From Glycomyces niveus (GTDB taxonomy: Bacteria; Actinomycetota; Actinomycetes; Mycobacteriales; Micromonosporaceae), in NCBI RefSeq assembly GCF_017592475.1, contig NZ_JAGFNP010000002.1, forward strand, positions 1 through 64,000: a DNA stretch of 64,000 nt, in the 5' to 3' direction. Position numbers and translations under genes: made by a program. Of the stretch, positions 18,491-26,455 are shown piece after piece; the stretch's first letter is position 1, and each line of letters begins with the position of its first letter. The notes under the pieces were generated by a model that was not told the origin of the DNA, searched no databases, and was given only the letters and a program-made list of their open reading frames with translations.

Positions 18491-19324
18491 ATGACCCCAC
18501 CAGTGCCCGGCCCGAGGGCGCTCGTCACCTACATGCAGACCGGCAGCCGCGAGGCCCGCATCGCCTACCGCGAGCTCCCCGACAAGGAGCGCGCGTCCTA
18601 CCGCATCCTGGTGCGCCGCGTCTTCGACACCGCACTCGCACGGCACCTCGGCAAGCACCCGGACAAGGCGCGGGTGCGCGAACTCATCGAGCGGACCGGC
18701 GATCGCCACCCCCAGTACGCCGGCGGCGTCAGGCGCGTCGTTCGCTCCACTGTGGATGGTACTCCGGTGGACGGCATGAGCCCCCGGCAGGTACTCACCG
18801 CCCAGCACCTCGTCATCCGCGAGATCGCCAAACTCCACTCCGACTTCCGCGACCAGGCCGACGAGATCGTCGACCCCGGCAGCGAGTTCACCGGCCGCGA
18901 ACCCCACGGCGTCGCCTCGGTGACCCTCGAACTCGACGGCACCATGCTCGACCTCCAGCTGCTGCGCGGCGCCGAACGCATGGGCGGCAAGACCCTCGGC
19001 GTGTGCATCGTCCGCGCCTGGGTCGACGCCGAGCAGCGGCGCTGGCGCAGCGCGAAGGAGATCGGCCGCCACGACCTCTTCCCGGAGATCGGCTCGGGCA
19101 AGGGCAGCGGGGACTCGTACCGCTACGAGGCGTATTCGACGAGCCGCCTCTGCCGCGCCACCGTGGACCGGTACGGGCGGCTGCGCGGTGTCACGTTCAT
19201 GCGCAACGCCCTCTTCGAGGACGACGGCCGCATCGGCCTCGCCGCCCAGCTCCGCGAAGCGGTCAGGAAAGCCCAGGCGGGCCTGAAGGACAAGGACCGC
19301 GCGGGCCTCGAAGCGTCAGTCTGA
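18491..19324 (+). CDS. Protein of unknown function, with a weak YbaB-like C-terminal region
   Basis: 277 aa, no signal or membrane segments, rich in Arg and Asp/Glu. I do not recognise it. The last 60 residues ([14 protein letters not shown]..., [17 protein letters not shown]) loosely resemble YbaB/EbfC-type nucleoid proteins: a beta hairpin then a helix with spaced alanines. This is a by-eye impression only. AAGGACG precedes the ATG. It converges on the murF-like gene with a 9-bp overlap of the coding ends, so it borders the vancomycin island without being clearly part of it. Confidence 0.7.
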   Translation: MTPPVPGPRALVTYMQTGSREARIAYRELPDKERASYRILVRRVFDTALARHLGKHPDKARVRELIERTGDRHPQYAGGVRRVVRSTVDGTPVDGMSPRQVLTAQHLVIREIAKLHSDFRDQADEIVDPGSEFTGREPHGVASVTLELDGTMLDLQLLRGAERMGGKTLGVCIVRAWVDAEQRRWRSAKEIGRHDLFPEIGSGKGSGDSYRYEAYSTSRLCRATVDRYGRLRGVTFMRNALFEDDGRIGLAAQLREAVRKAQAGLKDKDRAGLEASV

Positions 19325-20662
19325 CCCGATGGCTTCCGCGACCTCGTCGAGGCGGGCCTCCCGCGAGGCCTTGACCAGGACGATGTCGCCGGGTTCGAGC
19401 CGGGCGCGAAGCCACTCGATCGCGGCCGCGTTGTCCGCCAGCGCGATCCCGCGCTCGCCCGCCCCGTCCGTCACCGGCCTCGCGGCCCCGACCGCGATCA
19501 CGATGTCCGCCTTAGCGGCCGCGTACCGTCCGATCGCGAGGTGCTCGGCCTCGCTCGCGTCCCCGAGCTCGGCCATGTCGCCGAGGACGGCGATGCGGTG
19601 CCCGCCTTCGATCGCGGCGAGCGCGTCCAGGGCCGCGCGGGCCGAGTCCGGATTCGCGTTGTAGGAGTCGTTGAGCAGCGTGATGCCGCCGGGCAGCTCC
19701 CGCAGCTCCATGCGCCACTTCGACAGCGAGGCCCCCGCGAGCGCTGCGGCGGCCTGCTCGAGCGGTACCCCTGCGGCGAGCCCCGCCGCGGCGGCGGCCG
19801 CAGCGTTGAGCGCCTGGTGCGCACCCACGAACGGCAGCGCGACCCGCGTCTCAATGCCCCTGGCGTGCAAGGTGAACGAAGGCCGGCTGCGCCGGTCCAA
19901 CATCAAGTTCGCCACCCGCACATCGGCGTGCGGAGCCGAACCGAAGGTGATGACCGGCCCGTCGGTGTGCGTCCGCATCGCGGCCACGGCGGGATCGTCG
20001 GCGTTGAGGACGGCCGTGCCGCCGGGCCGCAGGCCCCGCACCAGCTCGCCCTTCGCCTCGGCGATCGCCTCGCGCGTCCCGAAATAGCTGAGATGCGCCT
20101 GCCCGACGTTGAGGACCACCCCGATGTCGGGCGGCGCCAGCGCGGCGAGCGCCGCGATGTCGCCGACGCGCCGCGCCCCCATCTCCAAAGCGAGGCAACG
20201 AGTCCCGGGGTCGGCGCGCAGGATCGTGACCGGCACGCCGAGCTCGTTGTTCATCGACCCGGCCGTGGCGACCGTCGGCGACGCGCTCGACAGCACCGCC
20301 CCCACCAGGTCCTTGGTGCTCGTCTTCCCCTGTGAACCGGTCACGCCGACCACGGTCAGCCCGCCCCGCAACCGCGCGGCGGCCTTGGCGGCGAGCGCCT
20401 GCAGCGCGGCCCGCGCGTCCGCGACGACGACCGTGGGCAGCGTCGTCGGCCGCGAGCCCAGCACCGCCACCGCGCCGGCCTTCCCGGCCTGCTCCGCGAA
20501 GTCGTGCCCGTCGACCCGCTCGCCGTCGAACGCGACGAACAGCCCGCCCGGCTCGGCGAGGCGGCCGTCGAGCACCGCCGGGGCGGTCACCATGACATCG
20601 GGATCGCCCGCGACCGCGCCGTCCGCGAGGGCGGCGATCTCCTTGAGACTGAATGGGATCAT
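19316..20662 (-). CDS. murF: MurF-like UDP-MurNAc-tripeptide:D-alanyl-D-X ligase of the vancomycin island
   Basis: Predicted ATP-dependent ligase adding the terminal dipeptide or depsipeptide to UDP-MurNAc-tripeptide, 448 aa. The three MurF domains are visible: N-terminal UDP-binding region ([17 protein letters not shown], about 39-55), central ATPase with P-loop [12 protein letters not shown] (106-117) and NNELGVP, and C-terminal domain with [12 protein letters not shown] 20662 is chosen because it places the shared van promoter element exactly 31 nt upstream. Encoded beside vanHAX and apparently co-induced, it is probably a second MurF that accepts D-Ala-D-Lac; a housekeeping copy is expected elsewhere. 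MurF paralogues beside van genes are known from some glycopeptide producers (from memory). Confidence 0.9.
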   Translation of the reverse strand: MIPFSLKEIAALADGAVAGDPDVMVTAPAVLDGRLAEPGGLFVAFDGERVDGHDFAEQAGKAGAVAVLGSRPTTLPTVVVADARAALQALAAKAAARLRGGLTVVGVTGSQGKTSTKDLVGAVLSSASPTVATAGSMNNELGVPVTILRADPGTRCLALEMGARRVGDIAALAALAPPDIGVVLNVGQAHLSYFGTREAIAEAKGELVRGLRPGGTAVLNADDPAVAAMRTHTDGPVITFGSAPHADVRVANLMLDRRSRPSFTLHARGIETRVALPFVGAHQALNAAAAAAAGLAAGVPLEQAAAALAGASLSKWRMELRELPGGITLLNDSYNANPDSARAALDALAAIEGGHRIAVLGDMAELGDASEAEHLAIGRYAAAKADIVIAVGAARPVTDGAGERGIALADNAAAIEWLRARLEPGDIVLVKASREARLDEVAEAIGSD

Positions 20663-20693
20663 GCGCCCATCCAATGACCCGCGTGGTTGCGGG

Positions 20694-20761
20694 GGCGTAT
20701 GCGCTTTTCCATACGCCCCCGATAAGCGCCTATCGCGCGCGTATCGAAAACGCCATACGCC
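20694..20761. promoter_or_regulatory. Divergent murF/vanH promoters with two copies of the proposed VanR element
   Basis: vanH copy on plus strand 20730-20761: repeats TATCG (20731-20735) and TATCG (20742-20746), then AAAA and ATACGC. murF copy on minus strand 20725-20694: TTATCG, TATGG (20713-20709), AAAA, ATACGC. The repeats start 11 bp apart and each element ends 31 nt before its start codon. The perfect inverted repeat GGGGGCGTATG / CATACGCCCCC (20691-20701, 20710-20720) lies within and around the murF copy. The -35 regions are poor, as expected for activator-dependent promoters. Confidence 0.75.
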
Positions 20762-20792
20762 CCGGTAACGCCCGGCCCCGTTGACTGTGCGC

Positions 20793-21770
20793 ATGACCAA
20801 CAGGGAACCGGTCGGCATCGCCGTCTACGGATGCGGCGAGGACGAGGCCGCGCTGTTCCGCGCGCTCGCGCCGCGCTTCGGCGTCGCGCCCCGCATCACC
20901 GACGCCGCGCCGACTGAGGCGAACGCCGGCCTCGCGGCGGGCTGCCGCTGCGTGAGCATCGGCCACCAGACCCGCGTCACCGGCGCCGCCCTCCGGGCGC
21001 TGAGCCGAGCCGGCGTCGCCTACATCTCGACCAGGAGCATCGGCTACAACCACATCAGCGTCCAGTACGCCCGCAGCCTCGGCATCGAGGTCGGCAACGT
21101 CGCCTACTCGCCCGACAGCGTCGCCGACTACACGCTCATGCTCATGCTGATGTCCCTGCGGCACGCCAAGTCCACGGTCCTCCGCGCCGACGTGCACGAC
21201 TACCGCCTCCACGAGACGCGCGGGAGGGAACTGCGCGACCTCACCGTGGGCGTGGTCGGCACCGGCCGCATCGGATCGGCGGTCATCGACCGGCTGCGCG
21301 GCTTCGGCTGCCGCATCCTCGCGCACGACAACGGCCCCAAGGCGGCCGCCGAGTATGCGCCCCTCGACGACCTGCTGCGCCGCAGCGACATCGTCACCCT
21401 CCACACCCCGCTCAACGCGGGCACGCACCACTTCCTGGGCCGCGGGCGCCTCGCGCTCATGAAACCCGGCGCCGTCGTCGTCAACACCGGCCGCGGCGCG
21501 CTCATCGACACCGAAGCCCTGGTCTCGGCCCTGGAGAGCGGCAGGCTCGGCGGCGCGGCCCTCGACGTGGTCGAAGGCGAGGAAGGCGTCTTCTACGCCG
21601 ACCGCCGCGACCGGCCCGTCGGGAGCAAGCCGCTGCTGCGCCTCCAGCAAATGCCCCATGTGCTCATCAGCCCGCACACCGCCTACTACACGGACCACGC
21701 GCTCGGCGACATCGTCGAGCAGTCCATTGTGAACTGCCTGAACTTCGAGAAGGGAAACCAGCATGGCTAA
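20793..21770 (+). CDS. vanH: VanH, D-lactate dehydrogenase
   Basis: Reduces pyruvate to D-lactate, the precursor of D-Ala-D-Lac. 325 aa. The strongly conserved VanH block [12 protein letters not shown]...[18 protein letters not shown] is present (78-120). NAD-binding GTGRIGS (157-162) and catalytic R234 (NTGRGALID), Glu near 262-264 and H295 (SPHTAYYT) are all in place. ATG 20793 chosen over TTG 20781 because it fits the VanH N-terminus and the 31-nt spacing from the promoter element. Overlaps vanA by 8 nt; first gene of vanH-vanA-vanX-GNAT. Confidence 0.97.
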   Translation: MTNREPVGIAVYGCGEDEAALFRALAPRFGVAPRITDAAPTEANAGLAAGCRCVSIGHQTRVTGAALRALSRAGVAYISTRSIGYNHISVQYARSLGIEVGNVAYSPDSVADYTLMLMLMSLRHAKSTVLRADVHDYRLHETRGRELRDLTVGVVGTGRIGSAVIDRLRGFGCRILAHDNGPKAAAEYAPLDDLLRRSDIVTLHTPLNAGTHHFLGRGRLALMKPGAVVVNTGRGALIDTEALVSALESGRLGGAALDVVEGEEGVFYADRRDRPVGSKPLLRLQQMPHVLISPHTAYYTDHALGDIVEQSIVNCLNFEKGNQHG

Positions 21771-22803
21771 ACTGCAGGTCGGCGTCGTCTTCGGCGGCCG
21801 CTCCGAGGAGCACGCCGTCGCCGTCAAATCCGCCCGCGAAGTCGCCGACAGCCTGGACCGCGACCGGTACGAGCCGCACTTCATCGGCATCACCGAACAC
21901 GGCGAATGGCGGCTCTGCGACGGACCCGAACCCGGCTGGGAGCACGGCCTGCCCGCGATCCTCTCGCCCGACCGCGGCACCCGCGGCCTCCTCGTCTTCG
22001 AAGGCGGCCGACACAAGACGATCCCGCTCGACGCGGTCCTGCCCGTGCTCCACGGCAAGCAGGGCGAAGACGGCGCCATCCAGGGCCTCCTCGAACTCTC
22101 CGGCATCCCGTACGCCGGCTGCGATGTGCAGAGCTCTGCGCTGTGCATGGACAAGACCCTCGCCTACCTCGTCGTGCGCGACGCCGGCATCGCCGTGCCC
22201 GGCTTCCGGACCGTCGGCCCCGACGAGAAGACCGACGCCGAGACCCTGCCCTACCCCGTCTTCGTCAAACCCGCCCGCTCCGGCTCCTCGTTCGGCGTCA
22301 CCAAGGTCGACCACCCCGACCACCTCGAGGAGGCCATGGCGACCGCCAGGCGGTACGACGCGAAAGTCCTCATCGAAGCGGCCGTCGAGGGCGAGGAGAT
22401 CGGCTGCGCCGTCCTCGGCAACGGCACCGCGCTCTACGCCGGCGAGGTCGACCGCGTCGCGCTCTCCCACGGCTTCTTCAGGATCCACCAGGAGGACGCG
22501 CCGGAGACCGGGTCCGAGAACGCCACCTTCATCGTGCCCGCCGACATCCCCGCGGCCTCGCGCGCACTCGTCCAGGAGACCGCGAAGGCGATCTACCGCG
22601 CCCTCGGATGCCGGGGCCTCGCAAGGGTCGACCTGTTCCTCAAAGGAGACGGCACCGTCGTCCTGAACGAGGTGAACACCATGCCCGGGTTGACCTCTTA
22701 CAGCCGCTACCCGAGAATGATGGCGGCGTCGGGGCTGCCGCTCGCCGAGGTGATCGACCGGCTGGTCGCGCTGGCGCTGGAGGGAACGGCCGTTGCGGGA
22801 TGA
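21763..22803 (+). CDS. vanA: VanA-type D-alanine:D-lactate ligase
   Basis: ATP-grasp ligase making the depsipeptide D-Ala-D-Lac, which lowers glycopeptide affinity for cell-wall precursors. 346 aa. FGGRSEEHAVAVKSA at 10-24; omega-loop GFFRIHQE carries H242, corresponding to VanA H244, the residue that selects D-lactate over D-alanine; metal/substrate region LNEVNTMPGLTSYSRYPRMM. Starts inside the end of vanH and is overlapped at its end by vanX. Intrinsic or producer-type (actinomycete) lineage rather than a recent plasmid copy is inferred from base composition matching the neighbourhood. Confidence 0.97.
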   Translation: MAKLQVGVVFGGRSEEHAVAVKSAREVADSLDRDRYEPHFIGITEHGEWRLCDGPEPGWEHGLPAILSPDRGTRGLLVFEGGRHKTIPLDAVLPVLHGKQGEDGAIQGLLELSGIPYAGCDVQSSALCMDKTLAYLVVRDAGIAVPGFRTVGPDEKTDAETLPYPVFVKPARSGSSFGVTKVDHPDHLEEAMATARRYDAKVLIEAAVEGEEIGCAVLGNGTALYAGEVDRVALSHGFFRIHQEDAPETGSENATFIVPADIPAASRALVQETAKAIYRALGCRGLARVDLFLKGDGTVVLNEVNTMPGLTSYSRYPRMMAASGLPLAEVIDRLVALALEGTAVAG

Positions 22804-23401
22804 CTTCGCGTACGTCGACGAACTGGTGCCCGGCGCGCGCTGGGACGCGCGGTACGCCGGACCGGACAACTTCACCGGCGCGCCCGTCGAGGGGTACCTG
22901 ACCGACCGCATCGTGGGGACCCGCGCGCTCTGCGCGGCCCTGCGCGAGGCGCAAGGAAAAGCGGAGGCGATGGGCCTCGGCCTGCTGCTGTGGGACGCGT
23001 ACCGGCCGCAGCGCGCCGTGGACCGGTTCCTGCAGTGGGCGGCGCTCCCCGAGGACGGGCGCACGAAGGCCCGCCACTACCCGAACATCGACCGCACTGA
23101 AATGGTCGCGAAGCGGTACGTGGCCCCGAAATCCGGCCACAGCCGGGGGAGCACCGTCGACCTCACCCTCTGCCGCCTCGACACCGGCGAACCCGTCCCG
23201 ATGGGCGGCCACCACGACCTGATGGACCCGCTCTCCCACCACGGCGCCGCCGGCCCCACCCGCGAGGAGACCGCGAACCGCGGACTCCTGCGCTCCATCA
23301 TGGAGGACTGCGGTTTCGCGCCCTACCAATGGGAGTGGTGGCACTACACGCTCAAGAACGAGCCCTTCCCGGACACGTACTTCGACTTCCCGATCACCTG
23401 A
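22793..23401 (+). CDS. vanX: VanX, Zn-dependent D-Ala-D-Ala dipeptidase
   Basis: Hydrolyses D-Ala-D-Ala so that only D-Ala-D-Lac is built into the wall. 202 aa, the canonical length, with catalytic and metal residues at the same numbers as enterococcal VanX: R71, H116 and D123 (SGHSRGSTVD), E181 and H184 (EWWH). Start codon is TTG at 22793, overlapping vanA by 11 nt, with GGAGG about 8 nt upstream. The overlap points to coupled translation and fixed stoichiometry with the ligase. Confidence 0.97.
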   Translation: MRDDFAYVDELVPGARWDARYAGPDNFTGAPVEGYLTDRIVGTRALCAALREAQGKAEAMGLGLLLWDAYRPQRAVDRFLQWAALPEDGRTKARHYPNIDRTEMVAKRYVAPKSGHSRGSTVDLTLCRLDTGEPVPMGGHHDLMDPLSHHGAAGPTREETANRGLLRSIMEDCGFAPYQWEWWHYTLKNEPFPDTYFDFPIT

Positions 23402-23410
23402 AGGAGGACC

Positions 23411-23848
23411 ATGCTGATCCGACCCGTGCGCCCCGCCGACGCGGCGGCCGCCGCCGTCCTGCTCGGCCAGCTCGGCTACCCCCAGGACGGCGAGGCCGCC
23501 GTCGCCTCCCGCCTCGCCGCCTGGGCCGAGGACCCGTCGAGCGCGGCCTTCGCAGCCGAATCCGAAGGCGACGTGCTGGGCCTCATCGCCGTCCACGTCT
23601 GCCCGCACTTCGAGCGCGACGGCGCCTGGGGCCGCATCGCCGCGTTGGTCGTCGCCGAGGACGCCCGCGGTCGGGGCGTCGGCGGGCGGCTCGTGGCGGC
23701 CGCCGAATTGTTCGCGGCCGCTCACGGCTGCCAGCGGATGGAGGTCACCAGCAGCGACCGCCGCCGGGAAGCGCACGAGTTCTACCGCAGCCGCGGCTAT
23801 GCCGCGCAGACCGGCCGTTCGTCGCGGTTCCTACGCGACCTCGGGTAG
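23411..23848 (+). CDS. GNAT-family N-acetyltransferase in the vanHAX operon
   Basis: 145 aa, a single GNAT domain: acetyl-CoA-binding motif EDARGRGVGGRL about residues 84-95, C-terminal AHEFYRSRGY. It follows vanX by 9 nt with an excellent AAGGAGG ribosome site, so it is induced with vanHAX. Substrate unknown. It is much shorter than FemX/VanK-type aminoacyltransferases (about 350 aa or more), so it should not be read as VanK. Its last 18 bp overlap the end of vanS on the other strand. Confidence 0.88.
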   Translation: MLIRPVRPADAAAAAVLLGQLGYPQDGEAAVASRLAAWAEDPSSAAFAAESEGDVLGLIAVHVCPHFERDGAWGRIAALVVAEDARGRGVGGRLVAAAELFAAAHGCQRMEVTSSDRRREAHEFYRSRGYAAQTGRSSRFLRDLG

Positions 23849-24943
23849 GCGCACCTCGACACGGAGGCCGCCGCCCTCTCTGGCCGTGAGGGTGAGCGAC
23901 CCGTCGTGGACGCGGACGATGTTGTCCACGATCGCGAGGCCCAGGCCGACGCCCGCGTGGTCGCTGCGCACTCGCAGGGTGCCGCGCTGGAACGGCTCCG
24001 TGAGCGTGGCGACCAGGTGCGGCGTCAACTGCGGGCCCGTGTTCTCGACCGCGAGCACCGCGCCGCCAGCAACCTCGGTCGTCCTGATCCGCACCGTGCC
24101 GCCTTCGCCGAGATTGTGCACGATCGCATTGTGCAGCAAGTTGACCGCCATCTGCAGCAGCAGCGCGGGCGAGCCCGCCGCCGCCGCGAAATCGCCGGCG
24201 ACCTCGATGTCCACGCCGCGCTCCTCCGCCAGCGGCAGCAGCGTCTCAGCGGCCTCCTCCGCGACCAGTGAAAGGTCGACGCGCTCACTGACGAACGTGC
24301 GCTGGCCGCTGCGGCTCAGCATCAGCAGCGCCTCGGTGAGATCCACCGCCTTCGCGTTCACGTAATGCAGCCGCTCCACCAGCTCCTCCGAACCCCGCGC
24401 CGGGTCACGCCGGGCCACGTCGAGGAGCGCCTGCATGGTCGCGAGCGGCGTCCGCAGCTCATGGGAGGCGTTGGCCGCGAACCGCTGGTGCTCGGCCACA
24501 TGCGCTTCCAGCTGCTCGAGCATCGAGTCGAACGCGTCGGCCAGCTCGCGGAACTCGTCGCGGCGGCCCGGCATCCGGATGCGGTGCGAGAGCGAACCGT
24601 TCGCCGCGATCCGCGTCGCGGCCGCGATCTGGTTGAGCGGCGTCAGCATCCGGCCCGCGAGCAGCCATCCGCCCGCGAGACCGAACACGAGCAGGAAGCC
24701 CAGCACCACTGCGGCCTTCGGTATGAAGGCCCGCATGAGGTCGCCCCGGCCGGGGATGAACGTGCCGGGGCAGAGCCGGGCGGGGTCCGAGCACTCGCCG
24801 CGGATCGTCACCGCTTCAGGCGGCACGTACCGGAGGAGGAAGAACCAGACGACCGCGAGCAGCAGGACCCCGGCGAGCAGGAGGAACGCCGCATAGCTGA
24901 TCGTCAGTTTCAGCCGTGCGCTGAGGCCGGGCCGCCTACCCAC
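23831..24943 (-). CDS. vanS: VanS, glycopeptide-sensing histidine kinase
   Basis: Membrane sensor kinase controlling VanR, 370 aa from GTG 24943, which overlaps the vanR stop and gives the GRRPGLSARLKLTISYA N-terminus resembling S. coelicolor VanS. Two membrane helices (about 16-39 and 74-97) flank a short extracytoplasmic loop (about 40-72) holding two cysteines (C51, C58). HAMP about 95-150, phospho-accepting H161 in SHELRTP, N box NLLHNAIVHN, G boxes HAGVGLGLAI. A longer in-frame start at 24976 lies inside vanR. Its 3' end overlaps the GNAT gene. Confidence 0.95.
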   Translation of the reverse strand: MGRRPGLSARLKLTISYAAFLLLAGVLLLAVVWFFLLRYVPPEAVTIRGECSDPARLCPGTFIPGRGDLMRAFIPKAAVVLGFLLVFGLAGGWLLAGRMLTPLNQIAAATRIAANGSLSHRIRMPGRRDEFRELADAFDSMLEQLEAHVAEHQRFAANASHELRTPLATMQALLDVARRDPARGSEELVERLHYVNAKAVDLTEALLMLSRSGQRTFVSERVDLSLVAEEAAETLLPLAEERGVDIEVAGDFAAAAGSPALLLQMAVNLLHNAIVHNLGEGGTVRIRTTEVAGGAVLAVENTGPQLTPHLVATLTEPFQRGTLRVRSDHAGVGLGLAIVDNIVRVHDGSLTLTAREGGGLRVEVRLPEVA

Positions 24944-25610
24944 GGGCCGCGCCCGTCTCGATCCGGTAGCCCACACCGGGCACGGTCGCGATCACCCACG
25001 GCTCGCCGAGGCGCTTGCGCAGGGCCGAGACCGTGATGCGCACGGCGTTCGTGAACGGATCGGCGTTCTCGTCCCACGCCCGCTCCAGCAGGTCCTCGGC
25101 GCTCACCACGCCGCCCTCGGCGGCGATGAGCACCTCGAGCACCGCGAACTGCTTCCTGGTGAGCGCCACGTACTTCCCGTCGCGGAACACCTCCCGCCGG
25201 AACGGGTCCAGACGCAGGCCCGCGATCTCCCGCACCGGCGGCCGGTGGTGGGCCCGCCGGCGGTCGAGCGCCCGCAGGCGCAGCACGAGCTCCTTGAGCG
25301 CGAACGGCTTCGTGAGGTAGTCGTCCGCGCCGAGCTCGAACCCCGACGCCTTGTCGTCGAGCCGGTCTGCCGCGGTCAGCATCAGGATCGGCATGCCGGT
25401 GCCGGACGCCACGATGTGCGCGGCCACCTCGTCGCCCGACGGCCCGGGGATGTCGCGGTCGAGGACCGCGATGTCATAGGCGTTCACGCTCAACAGCTCC
25501 AGGGCGGCGTCGCCGTCCCCGGCGATGTCCGCGGCGATGGCCTCCAGCCGGAGACCGTCGCGGATGGCCTCGGCCAGAAAGGGTTCGTCCTCGACGATCA
25601 GCACGCGCAT
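24936..25610 (-). CDS. vanR: VanR, OmpR-family response regulator
   Basis: Activator of the resistance genes, 224 aa, close in appearance to S. coelicolor VanR. Receiver domain 1-115 with phospho-site D51 (VLDRDIPGPSGDE), acidic pocket E7-D8 and K102-type KPF motif; C-terminal winged helix about 125-220 (VRITVSALRKRLG, VPGVGYRI). Expected to bind direct repeats spaced 11 bp, which are present before vanH, murF and vanY but not before vanR itself. Translationally coupled to vanS. Confidence 0.96.
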   Translation of the reverse strand: MRVLIVEDEPFLAEAIRDGLRLEAIAADIAGDGDAALELLSVNAYDIAVLDRDIPGPSGDEVAAHIVASGTGMPILMLTAADRLDDKASGFELGADDYLTKPFALKELVLRLRALDRRRAHHRPPVREIAGLRLDPFRREVFRDGKYVALTRKQFAVLEVLIAAEGGVVSAEDLLERAWDENADPFTNAVRITVSALRKRLGEPWVIATVPGVGYRIETGAARG

Positions 25611-25636
25611 AGTCCCAAGATGCTACGGCCGCGCCC

Positions 25637-25668
25637 CTATCGTCGGTATATGGAAAACCGCTAACGCG
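25637..25668 (+). promoter_or_regulatory. vanY promoter with proposed VanR element
   Basis: Third copy of the element: TATCG (25638-25642) and TATGG (25649-25653), starts 11 bp apart, then AAAA and TAACGC, ending exactly 31 nt before the vanY ATG. The 89-bp vanR-vanY intergenic region contains only this copy, oriented toward vanY. Confidence 0.7.
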
Positions 25669-25699
25669 CCGACAACACCGGCCCGCCTGTACTGGACGC

Positions 25700-26302
25700 A
25701 TGTCCAGCACCCTTGCGCCTCGCGCCATGACCCGTCGCCTCCGCCGGGGCCTCGCCGCCCGCGCGGTCGCCGTCCTCGCCGCGCTGGCCGCCGCCCTCGG
25801 CTACCGGCTCCTGCGCATCCGGGACCGCGGCGCGCTCGGCGTCCCCGACGGCGCGGTCCCGTACCGGACCACGGTCTTCGACGACACGGTGCCGGGCGTC
25901 GCCAACCTGGACCCGCCGCTCCTCGCCGCCCTGCGCCGCGCCGGCGCCGAGGCCGCCCGAGGGGGCGTCACCCTCTACGTCAACAGCGGCTGGCGCTCGC
26001 CCGAGTACCAGCGTCAACTGCGCCGCGAAGCAGTTGCCGAATACGGGTCCGAGGCGGCCGCGTCCCGCTGGGTCTCCACTCCGGAGACCTCGGCGCACGT
26101 GGACGGTCGCGCGGTCGACATCGGCCCGCCCGACGCCGCGGCCTGGCTATCCGAACACGGTGCCGCCCACGGTCTCTGCCGCATCTACGCGAACGAGCCC
26201 TGGCACTTCGAACTGCGTCCCGAAGCGATCGAACACGGCCCGCCGCCGATGTACGCCAACCCCGCCGAAGATCCGCGAACACGGGTCCGCCCCGCGATCT
26301 GA
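25700..26302 (+). CDS. vanY: VanY-type D,D-carboxypeptidase (M15), membrane-anchored
   Basis: Removes the terminal D-Ala from residual D-Ala-D-Ala pentapeptides outside the membrane, lowering the number of vancomycin targets. 200 aa: basic N-terminus, one membrane helix (about 19-38), then an M15 zinc peptidase with SAHVDGRAVD (H133, D140) and EPWHF (E166, H169), plus the NSGWRSPEYQ substrate loop. Divergent from vanR and carrying the shared van promoter element. Resembles the VanYn class of actinomycetes. Confidence 0.93.
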   Translation: MSSTLAPRAMTRRLRRGLAARAVAVLAALAAALGYRLLRIRDRGALGVPDGAVPYRTTVFDDTVPGVANLDPPLLAALRRAGAEAARGGVTLYVNSGWRSPEYQRQLRREAVAEYGSEAAASRWVSTPETSAHVDGRAVDIGPPDAAAWLSEHGAAHGLCRIYANEPWHFELRPEAIEHGPPPMYANPAEDPRTRVRPAI

Positions 26303-26373
26303 TCGATCACCTCTCGGCGGTCCTCGCCGTGGAGCGGTGGGACTCGACTCAAAGCAGGCAGCGAAGCAGTAGC

Positions 26374-26404
26374 GGGCCGGGCGCCGATCTCAGGCGCCCG
26401 GCCC
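26374..26404 (+). terminator. Intrinsic terminator after vanY
   Basis: Perfect 12-bp stem GGGCCGGGCGCC / GGCGCCCGGCCC (26374-26385, 26393-26404) with loop GATCTCA. No clear T-run follows. It marks the right end of the resistance island. Confidence 0.7.
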
Positions 26405-26455
26405 CCGGTGGTGCGGGTAGGGTGGGCGCCGGATTCGTAGAGAAGGGATGTCACA

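Noticed and set aside
20691-20720. Terminator hairpin between murF and vanH (GGGGGCGTATG / CATACGCCCCC)
   Set aside because: It lies between two divergent start codons and coincides with the shared promoter element, so it is better read as regulatory DNA.
23411-23848. GNAT gene as a VanK/FemX equivalent
   Set aside because: It is 145 aa with a single acetyltransferase domain; FemX-type proteins are more than twice this length with a duplicated fold.
18491-26302. Glycopeptide biosynthetic gene cluster
   Set aside because: No NRPS, P450, halogenase or glycosyltransferase genes lie near the van genes; this is resistance only.
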